From Sulfobacillus thermotolerans (lineage in GTDB: Bacteria; Bacillota; Sulfobacillia; Sulfobacillales; Sulfobacillaceae): a stretch of DNA of 64,000 nucleotides. The notes under the pieces are model-generated. The model saw only the letters and a list, made by a program, of their open reading frames with translations, ran no database searches and was not told the DNA's origin. The number at the start of each line of letters is the position of its first letter. Within the stretch, counting starts at the first letter, position 1. Where the stretch lies: positions 3,023,837 to 3,087,836 of the forward strand of contig CP019454.1 of the NCBI GenBank assembly GCA_002951815.1. The letters run 5' to 3'. Position numbers and translations under genes: made by a program. Shown here in pieces: positions 1-8,970 of this stretch.

Positions 1-228
1 CTGGTTATTCTTGTCCATGCTATCCTCTTCTTGGTTCGCCGTCTTTGGCCCCACGCCTCCTCCACCCTGACCGCCATTTTGGCTTCAGAGGCCTTGGTCT
101 GGATCTACGGCTTAACCACCCGTCTTTTGACCGCTCCCAACGCGCTGCTCTGGACCTGTGACGGGCTAGTCATTGCCGCCATTGCTCTAGGTGGCTTGTC
201 TGCCATCAAAATTGAAAATCCCTCATAA
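1..228 (+). CDS. C-terminal part of a membrane protein (partial)
   Basis: The reading frame is open from the first base and stops with TAA at 226-228, so only the last 75 codons of a gene that begins outside the window are present. The peptide is mostly hydrophobic, with two or three likely membrane segments separated by a short Arg/His-rich loop, and ends IKIENPS. No family can be named from this fragment. It converges on the MFS gene, with a minus-strand terminator between them. Confidence 0.55.
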   Translation: MVILVHAILFLVRRLWPHASSTLTAILASEALVWIYGLTTRLLTAPNALLWTCDGLVIAAIALGGLSAIKIENPS

Positions 229-248
229 TGATGGATGAACCCCGCCAT

Positions 249-274
249 AAAAAAGTGAGAGCAGGCGCTCTCAC
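249..274 (-). terminator. Intrinsic terminator of the merR-MFS operon
   Basis: On the minus strand a perfect 8-bp stem (GTGAGAGC / GCTCTCAC, 4-nt loop, 255-274) is followed directly by six T residues. It lies about 15 bases past the MFS stop codon. Confidence 0.85.
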
Positions 275-289
275 CAGACTTCGCATGGG

Positions 290-1969
290 CTATTTCGCTT
301 GGCGACGTAATGAGCGGACAGCGTCTTTTTTGTCGGCTCCTTTATCCTCGGGCGAAGACACCCGCGTCACCGACGAAGGTCCTAAAACGGCTTGCAGTTC
401 GTGTTGGGCCAACTGCACCAAGGCGCGCTCTCCCGCGCTCAACGCGTTCCACGATTTGGTCGACAACAACCGCTTGGCTTCTTGTCCTAACAAGATCGCT
501 TCCACCAACCTTGGGTCCACCGCCTTCGTCTTGGACCCTGAACCGCGCAGAATGGATAAAATTGTCGCCAACAAGGCAATGCCCGCCATCACCCAAAACG
601 CCAAGTGCAGTCCTTGAATAAAGCCTGTAACCGAAGCAGCGCGTGCCCCTTGAGGAATGCCCCGGACAGTGCCAGCAAAAATCGCCAACATCGCGGAACG
701 AGGAATACTGCGCGTCACCAAGACTAACGAAAAGGCTATCGAAATCAACATACCGGTGTTGGTAGTTAACGACCGAATCCCAGAGGCCTCTCCACGGTGT
801 TTGATGCCCGCGGCATTCATAATGTTGCTGGAGTTAGGGGAATTAAAGAGTCCCGACCCAAAACCTGAAATCAGCATCCACAGCGCCAAGTGCCAATAAG
901 GCGTGTCAAGACGGATGTCGAGGGCCAAACCGCCTAAGCCCACGACCGTTAATACCGTTCCTAAGGTTGTTGGTAATAACGGACCAAAACGGTCCGACAT
1001 CCAGCCTGAAATGGGCGACAAGACCAACATGCCCAAAGCCAAAGGGATGGCCAAGATTCCCGCTTTTAACGCGGTATCGCCCTTTGGTCCCTGGAAATAG
1101 AAAATTAACAAAAACAAGATGGCCATGCGGGCAATGGATAGCAAGGAAGCCGAGAGATTGCCAAATCCAAACGTCCGATTGCGAAACAGTCCTAAATGCA
1201 AAATAGGAGCAGAGGCCCTCGCTTCATTCCATAAAAACCATGGCATGAACACAATAAAAGCCCCAAATCCTACATAGACAGCGGGATCCTGCCAGCTTTT
1301 TACGGCGCCCCACGTCAAGGCAATAAGAAGGCCCGTGACCCCAATGAGGTATGTTATAACCCCCATGGTATCAAAGGTCTTGGGCTTTCCTTCTCCGCGC
1401 GCGTTGGCCCATCCCAGCACCAATAGCGCCAGAATGACCGCAATGATTCCAAATGGCACATTAAACCAAAACGTCCATTGCCACCCATAATCGGTGGTCA
1501 GCCAGCCGCCTAACACAGGACCAATAATCTGGCCCACAGCCACAACCATTACATTGATGCCCAACGCGCGGCCCAATTCTTCTTTCGGAAACGCATCCGC
1601 AACAATGGCGGCACTGTTTGCCATAAGCATGGCTCCACCAATGCCTTGAAACACACGCAACACGATTAACCATGGCGCCTGATCCACAAACCCTGCGGCC
1701 AAGGACACCACCGTAAAAATCATCATCCCCACAATGTACAAACGCCGCCGCCCAAAGCGGTCAGCCAGGCTGCCCGCCATTAAAACCATCACTGTTTGGG
1801 CTACCATGTACGACATCATAATCCACATCGCGGATAATAAGGATATGGACAAACTACGAATAAGATCCGGCAAGGCAATAATCAAAGTGCTGAAATTCAA
1901 TGCCGAAAGCAAGGCGCCCAAACTTGTGACCGCCAGTACATTGTATTTGCTTCCTCTGTTACCGGTCAT
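290..1969 (-). CDS. MFS drug efflux transporter, DHA2 (14-TM, EmrB/QacA) family
   Basis: Probable proton-driven multidrug exporter of the inner membrane. At 559 residues it has the length of 14-TM DHA2 members. The conserved motif A between TM2 and TM3 is visible (LADRFGRRRL, about residues 68-77), and the first helix region has the usual N...ALP pattern. The last ~70 residues are a soluble tail rich in charged residues. The start codon overlaps the stop of the upstream merR gene by 4 bp (ATGA), so the two are translationally coupled. The pairing suggests MerR-controlled efflux of a toxic compound; the substrate cannot be read from the sequence. Confidence 0.9.
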   Translation of the reverse strand: MTGNRGSKYNVLAVTSLGALLSALNFSTLIIALPDLIRSLSISLLSAMWIMMSYMVAQTVMVLMAGSLADRFGRRRLYIVGMMIFTVVSLAAGFVDQAPWLIVLRVFQGIGGAMLMANSAAIVADAFPKEELGRALGINVMVVAVGQIIGPVLGGWLTTDYGWQWTFWFNVPFGIIAVILALLVLGWANARGEGKPKTFDTMGVITYLIGVTGLLIALTWGAVKSWQDPAVYVGFGAFIVFMPWFLWNEARASAPILHLGLFRNRTFGFGNLSASLLSIARMAILFLLIFYFQGPKGDTALKAGILAIPLALGMLVLSPISGWMSDRFGPLLPTTLGTVLTVVGLGGLALDIRLDTPYWHLALWMLISGFGSGLFNSPNSSNIMNAAGIKHRGEASGIRSLTTNTGMLISIAFSLVLVTRSIPRSAMLAIFAGTVRGIPQGARAASVTGFIQGLHLAFWVMAGIALLATILSILRGSGSKTKAVDPRLVEAILLGQEAKRLLSTKSWNALSAGERALVQLAQHELQAVLGPSSVTRVSSPEDKGADKKDAVRSLRRQAK

Positions 1970-2427
1970 ACCGATCCCTCCTGGCTGCGGATATGTGCCG
2001 CCAATTCCTCCTCTAACTCCGCATACCGCGTTAGTTTCGCTTGAAGCCGCTGGCGCATTTGGGCAAGCCGGTCTATGCGTTCTTCGACTCTCGCCAATTG
2101 TCCTTCAATGATGCCCGTGGCTTGTTTGACAACCGCCAACCGCTCCTGATCCGTACGAGACTGACGATACTGGCTTCTCAAGCTTTCTACCGCATCTTCT
2201 GCTTGCACGACTCCGCGCACTTCTTCTAAGGACCAGCCTAATAATTCCTTGAGCTCTTGAATATGACGGATACGCGTCACCGTTTCCGGTCCATAGACAC
2301 GAAATCCGCCGTCGAGTCGCCGCAGTGGCTCGATAAGCCCTATGTCTTCGTAATATCGGAGGGTGCGTGTCGTAGTTTGACAAATCTGGGCCAGTTCCCC
2401 GATCTGCATTTCATGAGTGGGTTCCAA
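1966..2427 (-). CDS. MerR family transcriptional regulator
   Basis: DNA-binding activator/repressor of the MerR type. The N-terminal winged helix is clear (MQIGELAQICQ, then TTRTLRYYEDIGLI, then GGFRVYG), followed by a long coiled-coil dimerisation helix and a short C-terminal tail without an obvious cysteine metal site. This favours a drug or redox effector over a metal. I place the start at the TTG at 2427 because a GGAGG at 2436-2440 lies 8 nt upstream; the GTG at 2436 overlaps that site and the ATG at 2409 is too far. It is co-transcribed with the MFS exporter, whose start codon it overlaps. Confidence 0.85.
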   Translation of the reverse strand: MEPTHEMQIGELAQICQTTTRTLRYYEDIGLIEPLRRLDGGFRVYGPETVTRIRHIQELKELLGWSLEEVRGVVQAEDAVESLRSQYRQSRTDQERLAVVKQATGIIEGQLARVEERIDRLAQMRQRLQAKLTRYAELEEELAAHIRSQEGSV

Positions 2428-2464
2428 CCCCAACACCTCCTGTTCGGCGCACTATCTTATCTAT

Positions 2465-2485
2465 ATCATACTCTAACGTTAAGGT
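2465..2485 (-). promoter_or_regulatory. Candidate MerR operator and -10 upstream of the merR-MFS operon
   Basis: The interrupted dyad ACTCTAACGTTAAGGT (2470-2485, 12 of 16 positions symmetric, perfect core TAACGTTA) abuts a minus-strand TATGAT (2465-2470). A dyad sitting just upstream of the -10, inside the promoter spacer, is the standard placement for MerR-family operators. The -35 is not convincing (TTCATT at 16 bp). Confidence 0.5.
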
Positions 2486-2504
2486 TAATGAACACGCAAA
2501 AACA

Positions 2505-3038
2505 CTACCGCAAGAACAATGCACCAGAGATCATAGAGGCCACAATGACCAATACTGGTGACAATTTCAGCCCCCGAATCGCAATAAACCCTACAATAAA
2601 AAACACGAGTGGCAGAATATAACGATGTTTCGGGAAGGTTCCAGGAATAAAATCCAAAATAATACTAAGCAACAAGACAATGACAATGGGCTTGACCCCG
2701 CGAATGATACCCACGACATAGGGATTAGACTTATTCGCCAGCATAAATTGATATAAGCCCAGCATCAGCAACAATGAAGGCAATATCACTCCGGCCAAGG
2801 CACTTATCACGCCCACAACCCCGCCAACCTGCCATCCAATGGATGCCGCTAACTTAGTCGCAATGGGGCCTGGCAAGGCATTGCCGATAGCCAGCATCTC
2901 TGCAAATTGGGTATTGTCCATCCAGTGATAACCATTCACGGAAATGGCTTGAATGAGTGAAATTGAACCGGGCCCGCCACCATAGCCCAATATGCCCACT
3001 TTAAAAAATCCCCAAAACAATTGCAGCCATTTATCCAT
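2505..3038 (-). CDS. Chromate transporter, single CHR domain
   Basis: Membrane protein of the CHR (ChrA) family, which exports chromate or related anions. The family signature is seen near the N-terminus (FWGFFKVGILGYGGGPGS). Several hydrophobic helices follow, plus the ALPGPIATKLAASIGW stretch typical of CHR half-proteins. At 177 residues it is one domain only; full ChrA has two, and short members are usually encoded as adjacent pairs. No partner is next to it. Start chosen at the ATG at 3038, with AAGGGA 9 nt upstream, over the GTG at 3056. Confidence 0.8.
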   Translation of the reverse strand: MDKWLQLFWGFFKVGILGYGGGPGSISLIQAISVNGYHWMDNTQFAEMLAIGNALPGPIATKLAASIGWQVGGVVGVISALAGVILPSLLLMLGLYQFMLANKSNPYVVGIIRGVKPIVIVLLLSIILDFIPGTFPKHRYILPLVFFIVGFIAIRGLKLSPVLVIVASMISGALFLR

Positions 3039-3141
3039 TGCCTGATATCCCTTCACTGTCTCATTTCGGCCAAAAAATGTTCACCGACCAAGATACCGTA
3101 TAATGCGGTCGCTGGCTATAGTGGATTCCCACGCCGCCTGG

Positions 3142-3741
3142 TTAATACGCCCCTTGTCTTTTAAAGACCGAGGCAATGGTGCCGAATAAAATCCTCACGT
3201 CCAACCACAGCGTCCAGTGCTCGCAATACCAGAGGTCCCACTGAAGCGTTTCCTCTAAGGTCAGATCGCCTCGTCCCATAATTTGAGCCAGCCCCGTAAT
3301 CCCTGGCTGAACGTTATGACGAGCATGCGCATACGCCGGATACAGCGCCACCATTTCAGGAATTTCTGGCCTTGGTCCCACCAGGGACATGGAACCGGTC
3401 AAGACATTCCACAGCTGCGGCAATTCATCCAACGATGTGCGCCGCAACCACTTGCCAAGGCGGGTAATGCGCCAGTCCTGATGATCTTGAAATCGGTAGG
3501 TCAGCGCCTCATCAGGGCTGGGCGCCGTCCAATGGATATCCGCGCCAACTTGCATGGTACGAAATTTCCACATCTTAAATGGCTGCCCGTGGCGCCCAAT
3601 ACGCGTTTGGACGTAAAAAGCTGGCCCCTTTGAATCCCACCGAATCCATAACGCCAATATCACCATAAGCCACGACAGCAAGGTCAAGGCGACCAAGGAC
3701 AAGATAATATCGAGACCTCTTTTAATCTTGCGCTGAATCAT
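3142..3741 (-). CDS. Undecaprenyl-phosphate sugar-1-phosphate transferase (PglC/WcaJ type)
   Basis: Initiating transferase that loads a sugar-1-phosphate from a UDP-sugar onto undecaprenyl phosphate at the inner membrane face. At 199 residues it is the short PglC-like form: one N-terminal re-entrant membrane helix after KRGLDIILS, then FKMWKFRTM, then LDELPQLWNVL and the hallmark SLVGPRPE. It is the last gene of the eight-gene cluster and overlaps the upstream aminotransferase by 4 bp. With the upstream dehydratase (10301-12202) and aminotransferase (3738-4895) it resembles the start of a bacillosamine-like assembly. Confidence 0.9.
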   Translation of the reverse strand: MIQRKIKRGLDIILSLVALTLLSWLMVILALWIRWDSKGPAFYVQTRIGRHGQPFKMWKFRTMQVGADIHWTAPSPDEALTYRFQDHQDWRITRLGKWLRRTSLDELPQLWNVLTGSMSLVGPRPEIPEMVALYPAYAHARHNVQPGITGLAQIMGRGDLTLEETLQWDLWYCEHWTLWLDVRILFGTIASVFKRQGAY

Positions 3742-4895
3742 TTGAGATGCGATAAGAGAATCTCGCGGACGGCAGCAATCACGTCATCCACATCTTGCTC
3801 AGACATGGACGGATATAAAGGCAAGGAAACCTCTCCATTAAAGTACCGCTCGGCTACAGGAAACTGGCCCGGTTGCCAGTGAAAACGCTCCTGATAGTAA
3901 GGGTGCCAATGAATGGGAATGAAGTGAACAGAGGCCCCAATATTGCGCGCCTTCAAGGCCTCCACAAACTCTGCACGGCTGATGCGCAAGGCACTTAATT
4001 GCAGCCGCAAAGGATAGAGGTGCCAGGCGTGTTCCACCCCTGTCCTTTGGGCCGGCAATATCACGGGCAAATCACGAAACGCCTGATGGAATTGCTCTGC
4101 GATCCAGCGCCGCTTTGCTTGCATGCGTGTGAGTTTTGCCAATTGTACACGTCCCAAGCTGGCTTGGATGTCAGTCATGTTATATTTAAATCCGGCGGCC
4201 TCCACGCTATACACCCATGATCCTGATTCGCCATACCGGTTCCACGCATGATGCGACATCCCGTGCAAGGACAAGACGCGGATTTTCTGGGCCAGATCTT
4301 CATCTGGCACCACGAGTGCCCCCCCTTCGCCAGTGGTGAGGTTTTTCGTGGCATAAAAAGAAAATGAAGTCAGATTGCCAAATGTCCCCACCTTTTTCCC
4401 GTCATAGGTGCTGGCTAAAGCATGGGCTGCATCCTCAATAATGGGAAGATGATAAGTGTCGCGCAAGCGGTTCAATGCCGATAGATCAACCGGATGTCCA
4501 CTATAATGTACTGGCAAAATCGCTTTGGTTCGTTCGGTCAGCGCATCTTCGACCTGCGCCATATTAATGTTAGCGGTGTCCTCTTCGACGTCTACTAACA
4601 CCGGCGTTGCGCCTGCATGAATAATCACATTGACAGATGCCGCAAAGGTATAAGGCGTGGTAATCACTTCGTCTCCAGGGCCAATCCCTAGTGCCAATAA
4701 CGCCAAGTGCATACCAGCGGTACACGATGACAGGGCAACCACCGTAGCCCCTTGAAGATACGCCGATAAGTCCTGCTCAAATAAGTCGGTTTGCGGTCCC
4801 CGTGAAATCCAATGACTGCGCAAGGTCTCGAGTACCGCGGCTTCTTCGTCTTCTCCCAGGTCCGGCAAATTGTACGGCAAAAATTGTGCGCGCAT
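3738..4895 (-). CDS. DegT/DnrJ/EryC1 PLP-dependent sugar aminotransferase (PglE-like)
   Basis: PLP enzyme that aminates a nucleotide keto-sugar. The fold signatures are present: GDEVITTPYTF near residue 75, IIEDAAHAL near 150, and the PLP lysine in FSFYATKNLTTGEGG near 185. The C-terminal HLYPLR...HFIPIHWHPYYQ pattern is typical of the 4-amino-sugar branch. It is the second DegT enzyme of the cluster. Its position beside the PglC-like transferase suggests it works on the 4-keto product of the CapD-like dehydratase, but the substrate is inferred from context. AAGGAGG precedes the ATG by 6 nt. Confidence 0.88.
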   Translation of the reverse strand: MRAQFLPYNLPDLGEDEEAAVLETLRSHWISRGPQTDLFEQDLSAYLQGATVVALSSCTAGMHLALLALGIGPGDEVITTPYTFAASVNVIIHAGATPVLVDVEEDTANINMAQVEDALTERTKAILPVHYSGHPVDLSALNRLRDTYHLPIIEDAAHALASTYDGKKVGTFGNLTSFSFYATKNLTTGEGGALVVPDEDLAQKIRVLSLHGMSHHAWNRYGESGSWVYSVEAAGFKYNMTDIQASLGRVQLAKLTRMQAKRRWIAEQFHQAFRDLPVILPAQRTGVEHAWHLYPLRLQLSALRISRAEFVEALKARNIGASVHFIPIHWHPYYQERFHWQPGQFPVAERYFNGEVSLPLYPSMSEQDVDDVIAAVREILLSHLK

Positions 4896-4896
4896 G

Positions 4897-5949
4897 CTAT
4901 TCCTCCTTGCGTAGTAAATCCTCGAGAATCATCGCCACGGGATCATAGGCGTGGATCGCAGGTTTTGGACGCGCCCGCTGTTCCCGAACGGCCGTAACAA
5001 TGTCATGGGTCCGCCACCCGGTTAAGACCGCTTGCCCTGTTGCCACGAGCTCTCCCCACTCTGTTTCTTCACGCAAAATGTAAGTGGGGGTTCCCACGCG
5101 GCAAGCTTCGCGCTGCACGCCGCCGGAATCTGTCACAACCGCATAGGCATGCCGTTCGAGTGTAATCATCTCCTGATAGCCTACGGGGTCAACAACCATC
5201 ATTGGCGGGGTTAATAAGGCGTCGAGCTGAAATTCGTGTATTTTTTGCCGTGTCCTTGGATGCATCGGCCAGAACACCGGCTTGGGTAAGGCCATAAAGG
5301 CTTGTAACAGGCTATGCAAGTGTCCGCTGTCATCCGTGTTCTGGGCGCGGTGCACGGTGGCTAAAATGTATTGCCCCGAATCTATTCCATACCGGTTAAG
5401 AACCGCAAGATTATCTGGGGTTTGGTCAACCAGTGTATCCATGACGTCTCCGGTGAGCTTGACCCCCGTGCGAATCCCTTCTTGCGCGAGATTGTGCACC
5501 GCCTGCTGCGTTGGACAATATAACCGTGTCGCGATATGGTCAGTCATGACGCGGTTGATTTCTTCTGGCATCGAGCGGTTGAAACTTCTCAGCCCTGCCT
5601 CGACATGCGCAACCGGTATCCCCATTTTAACCGCTGCCAACGCGCCCGCCACGGTACTATTGGTATCCCCATAGACAATCACCCAATCAGGCGCTTCCCG
5701 TTGTAAAATCGGATCGAGATCCACCAGCATCCGCCCCGTCTGAACACCGTGCGTCCCGGAGCCGGCTGTCAACGTATAATCCGGGTGAGGAATCGGAAGG
5801 TGCTCAAAGAAAACGGTGGAGAGAGTTTGATCATAATGCTGACCCGTATGAATCAACACTTCGTGGGCGACTTGCCGAAGCCTCGGTGAAACAACCGCCG
5901 CCTTAATAAACTGGGGCCTGGCGCCTACGATGGTGACCACTTTCATCAT
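4897..5949 (-). CDS. UDP-GlcNAc-type 2-epimerase (WecB/WbpI family)
   Basis: Non-hydrolysing nucleotide-sugar 2-epimerase of the GT-B-like fold, 350 residues. Visible motifs are VGARPQFIKAAVV (residues ~8-20), HVEAGLRS (~115), TVHRAQNTD (~198) and VTDSGGVQREA (~275). WecB makes UDP-ManNAc from UDP-GlcNAc. In the WbpI branch the substrate is UDP-GlcNAc(3NAc)A, giving UDP-ManNAc(3NAc)A. The four preceding genes match WbpA, B, D and E, so the WbpI role is more likely here; this is inference from context, since the two activities share the same motifs. Confidence 0.9.
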   Translation of the reverse strand: MMKVVTIVGARPQFIKAAVVSPRLRQVAHEVLIHTGQHYDQTLSTVFFEHLPIPHPDYTLTAGSGTHGVQTGRMLVDLDPILQREAPDWVIVYGDTNSTVAGALAAVKMGIPVAHVEAGLRSFNRSMPEEINRVMTDHIATRLYCPTQQAVHNLAQEGIRTGVKLTGDVMDTLVDQTPDNLAVLNRYGIDSGQYILATVHRAQNTDDSGHLHSLLQAFMALPKPVFWPMHPRTRQKIHEFQLDALLTPPMMVVDPVGYQEMITLERHAYAVVTDSGGVQREACRVGTPTYILREETEWGELVATGQAVLTGWRTHDIVTAVREQRARPKPAIHAYDPVAMILEDLLRKEE

Positions 5950-5951
5950 GC

Positions 5952-7058
5952 CTAACCACCCTGATAAAATGCCGCAATTTGTTGGACCACGTAATCGACC
6001 TCTTGATCGGTCAATTCCGGAAACATGGGCAAGGAGAGTACTTCATCTTGCGCTTGTTCGCTGCGCGGGAAGTCTCCTAGCCGGTAGCCAAGGTCTCGCA
6101 GAGCTGGCTGCAGGTGTAGCGACAAGGGATAATAGACCGTCGTGCCAATACCTCGATCCTTTAGATAGGCGCTCAATCGGTCTCTGGCTTCGGCCCGTAT
6201 CGTATATTGATGAAATACATGGCTAAATCCTTGAGGAACACTGGGAAGGTGAATATCGCTGACGCGCCGTTCCACAAATCCTTGACGATAGCGCTCGGCG
6301 ATTTGCTGTCGCCGGGTCGTCCAGTGCGCCAAGTAATTCAGCTTCACGTTTAATACGGCGGCTTGCACCGCGTCCAAACGCGAGTTGATGCCTAACCATT
6401 CATGGTGATATTTTTGGCGTGACCCATGCACGCGTAACGACCGTAACATGGTTGCCCATTGGTCATTCGTTGTCGTCACCATTCCCGCATCTCCAAAAGC
6501 GCCTAAATTCTTCGTCGGGAAAAAGCTGAAGGCCGCCAGATCGCCCACGCTCCCAGCAGGCTTATTGCGGAGTGTTGCGCCAATCGCTTGGGCCGCATCT
6601 TCAATAATCACCCCCGCATAGTGCTGGCGCAAGGCGTCAATGTCGGCCATCAGCCCAAATAAGTGGACCGGGAGCATCGCTCGGGTCCGGGGGGAAATCC
6701 GAGCCGACGCTTGATCCGGGTCCATATTAAAGGTATCCAGATTAATGTCGGTAAAGACCGGTTTCGCGCCTGTTCGCAAAATACTTCCTGCCGTTGCAAA
6801 GAATGTGAACGGAGTCGTGATGACCTCATCACCCGGTCCAACGCCCGCAGCCCGTAACGCTAAATATAAGGCATCGGATCCATTCGCTACCCCCACAGCA
6901 TACCCTGTGCCCGTCATTTGCGCGATGCGCTCTTCAAACGCTTGCACCTGCGGACCTAAAATAAACTGTCCGGAGTTGACCACCTCATGCATAGCCTCTT
7001 CCACGGCCGGTCCAATTTCCTGAATTTGTCTAGACAAGGTAAAAGCCGGGATATTCAT
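5952..7058 (-). CDS. wbpE: UDP-3-keto-sugar aminotransferase, WbpE-like (DegT family)
   Basis: PLP-dependent aminotransferase expected to convert the 3-keto uronic acid to the 3-amino sugar. Motifs are GDEVITTPFTFFATAG, the Asp-containing VIIEDAAQAIGA, and the PLP lysine in SFFPTKNLGAFGDAG. The C-terminal half (HQYTIRAEARDRL) matches the WbpE/FdtB/DesV branch. It sits between the acetyltransferase and the 2-epimerase. The start is uncertain: family alignment favours the ATG at 7058 (MNIPAF), but the only strong Shine-Dalgarno sequence (GGAGGAG) lies about 16 nt upstream of an in-frame ATG at 7082. Confidence 0.88.
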   Translation of the reverse strand: MNIPAFTLSRQIQEIGPAVEEAMHEVVNSGQFILGPQVQAFEERIAQMTGTGYAVGVANGSDALYLALRAAGVGPGDEVITTPFTFFATAGSILRTGAKPVFTDINLDTFNMDPDQASARISPRTRAMLPVHLFGLMADIDALRQHYAGVIIEDAAQAIGATLRNKPAGSVGDLAAFSFFPTKNLGAFGDAGMVTTTNDQWATMLRSLRVHGSRQKYHHEWLGINSRLDAVQAAVLNVKLNYLAHWTTRRQQIAERYRQGFVERRVSDIHLPSVPQGFSHVFHQYTIRAEARDRLSAYLKDRGIGTTVYYPLSLHLQPALRDLGYRLGDFPRSEQAQDEVLSLPMFPELTDQEVDYVVQQIAAFYQGG

Positions 7059-7135
7059 AACGTATTTACGGCCGCGAACCATGCGAAAAGCCGCGCCGTC
7101 TCCTCCTTCTTCTGCTCAAATTTGCCGACACAGGG

Positions 7136-7909
7136 CTAGGCTTTGCCGCCCGCTTCATCCTTAGCCCGACCAGGAGGCACCAATGTCTCCTTATGACTGC
7201 CATCGGGCCAAAAAATCCACTGTTCTTCTGGCACTTGGCGCACAACTCGTGCAGGAACGCCCATAACCAGCCGATACGCTGCGACGTCTCGCGTGACCAC
7301 GGCTCCAGCTGCGATGAGGGCTTCTTGCCCCACGTGAATACCCGGCAAAATCACGGCGCCACCGCCAATGCGTGCAGCCCTGTGAATCGTCGGGCCCAAT
7401 ATGGCATCATGGCGCGCTTCCGTACGCGCCACATAGGGGTCATTCGTGGTGGTCACCATCGGCGCAATAAAGACGTGATCTTCCACGGTTGTGTGAGCCG
7501 TTAAATACACGGCCGTCTGCAATTTCGTATAATCTCCGATGGTGCAGTCATTTTCAACCGTCGACCGCTGTCCGACGACCACATACGCGCCCAATATACA
7601 GCGCTCGCGAATAACGGCTTGGTCCGCAATAAAACAGTCCCGTCCCAGCTTGGCTCCTCGATATAAAATCGCCTGTGCCCCAATAACCGTGCCCTCCCCA
7701 ATGATTAGGGGTTCTAAGTTTCCGGTATGCAAATTGCTGGTTTTACTGCGGGCTGGGGCTTTCCCTAAAATTGCCCCATCGCCTATCACCACGTTGTCTC
7801 CAATCACCACGTCTTTATGCACGATGACATGATGACCTAATGTCACATTCTGGCCAATGCGTGCCCCTTCTTCAATGACACAATGCAGGCCTTGTTGATG
7901 GTTTGTCAT
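7136..7909 (-). CDS. wbpD: Left-handed beta-helix N-acetyltransferase, WbpD-like
   Basis: Hexapeptide-repeat acetyltransferase predicted to 3-N-acetylate UDP-GlcNAc3NA with acetyl-CoA. The chain is built of [LIV]-G-x4 turns (IGQNVTLGHHVIVH, VIGDNVVIGDGAILG, FIADQAVIRERC and so on). After them comes the AAGAVVTRDVAAYRLVMGVPARVVR ending typical of this family. At 257 residues it is longer than P. aeruginosa WbpD because of extra coils and a C-terminal tail ending in GRAKDEAGGKA. AAGGAG lies 7 nt before the ATG. A PglD-like role on the 4-amino sugar is a possible alternative. Confidence 0.85.
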   Translation of the reverse strand: MTNHQQGLHCVIEEGARIGQNVTLGHHVIVHKDVVIGDNVVIGDGAILGKAPARSKTSNLHTGNLEPLIIGEGTVIGAQAILYRGAKLGRDCFIADQAVIRERCILGAYVVVGQRSTVENDCTIGDYTKLQTAVYLTAHTTVEDHVFIAPMVTTTNDPYVARTEARHDAILGPTIHRAARIGGGAVILPGIHVGQEALIAAGAVVTRDVAAYRLVMGVPARVVRQVPEEQWIFWPDGSHKETLVPPGRAKDEAGGKA

Positions 7910-7912
7910 GAG

Positions 7913-8941
7913 TCAACTCCTTGCGATTTCATCCATCTTGACTACTCGCCCCTCGCGTCCGGAGCGCATGAGTCCTTCAATGACCTGGATGCTAGGCAGC
8001 GCCGTGGCGGCATCCAACCGAGCCGGCGTCTGACGGACAATCGCTTCGGCAAAATCCTGCAATGCGTCATGATGACTTTGCCAGCTAGGTCGGGAAGGCA
8101 GGTCCAAGATGGCTTGACGCACAGCCGCTTCGTCATCCGTCCCGACCCGCCATGTTGCGATTTGCTGAACAGTTGGGCCAATCATCACGACGCCTTGGTC
8201 ACCGACCACCGTAATGCGCTCTTCTAAATTGGTTTGCGGTACACACGTCGTGGCAACAACCGACGCCAAGGCCCCCGACACAAACCGCAAGCTGCCAGCT
8301 ACCGTATCTTCCGCTTCGATAGCATGTGTCAACGTCGCGGTATGGGCAAAAACCTCATCAACGGGCCCCATCACTTGTAACAGCACATCCAAGGCATGAA
8401 TCGCTTGATTAAACAAAACGCCTCCATCCATTGCGAAGGTGCCCCGCCAAGGTGCCTCGTCATAATACGACTGGGGACGGGCCCACCGAACGGCCACGCC
8501 GCCGTTCACCACTCGTCCCAGCCGTCCTTCTTGATGAGCGGCCAATAATTTGCTGACCGTGGGTAACATGCGATTAAACTGGGTCACGACAACGACCACA
8601 CCGCGCTGACGTCCATAGTCAACAATAGCTTGTGCATCGTGGTACGACAATGCAAGTGGCTTTTCAATCATGACGTGAAGACCCCGGTCTAGAGCTTGGA
8701 AGGCCAAGGCTCGGTGCAATCCTGAAGGGGCGGCAATAATGGCGGCATCAAGATCCATTGCGTCAAATGCCGCCAAGGCGTCATCAAAAGCCTCCGCATC
8801 AAAAGCCACGGCCGCTGCGTCGGCTTTCGCCCGGTCCGGATCCACCGTTGCGACTAACTCTAGGGCTTGTTGGTGGACAAGCGCTTGCAAGTGCTTTTGC
8901 CCGATTTTACCGCATCCAATCAGCGCCGTTCGAATTGTCAT
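7913..8941 (-). CDS. wbpB: UDP-GlcNAcA 3-dehydrogenase, WbpB-like (Gfo/Idh/MocA)
   Basis: NAD-dependent dehydrogenase expected to oxidise C3 of UDP-GlcNAcA. It has an N-terminal Rossmann motif (GCGKIGQKH) and the Gfo/Idh/MocA catalytic motif EKPLAL near residue 97. The second domain contains GGVLFNQAIHALD, with the conserved Asn/His pair. The start is taken as the ATG at 8941, because GGGTGG is suitably spaced before it; a GTG at 8953 overlaps that site. It is embedded in the wbpA-B-D-E-I order, which supports the specific role over that of a generic sugar dehydrogenase. Confidence 0.85.
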   Translation of the reverse strand: MTIRTALIGCGKIGQKHLQALVHQQALELVATVDPDRAKADAAAVAFDAEAFDDALAAFDAMDLDAAIIAAPSGLHRALAFQALDRGLHVMIEKPLALSYHDAQAIVDYGRQRGVVVVVTQFNRMLPTVSKLLAAHQEGRLGRVVNGGVAVRWARPQSYYDEAPWRGTFAMDGGVLFNQAIHALDVLLQVMGPVDEVFAHTATLTHAIEAEDTVAGSLRFVSGALASVVATTCVPQTNLEERITVVGDQGVVMIGPTVQQIATWRVGTDDEAAVRQAILDLPSRPSWQSHHDALQDFAEAIVRQTPARLDAATALPSIQVIEGLMRSGREGRVVKMDEIARS

Positions 8942-8970
8942 GAATCGTGCCACCCTTCTGGTTTAGCTTC

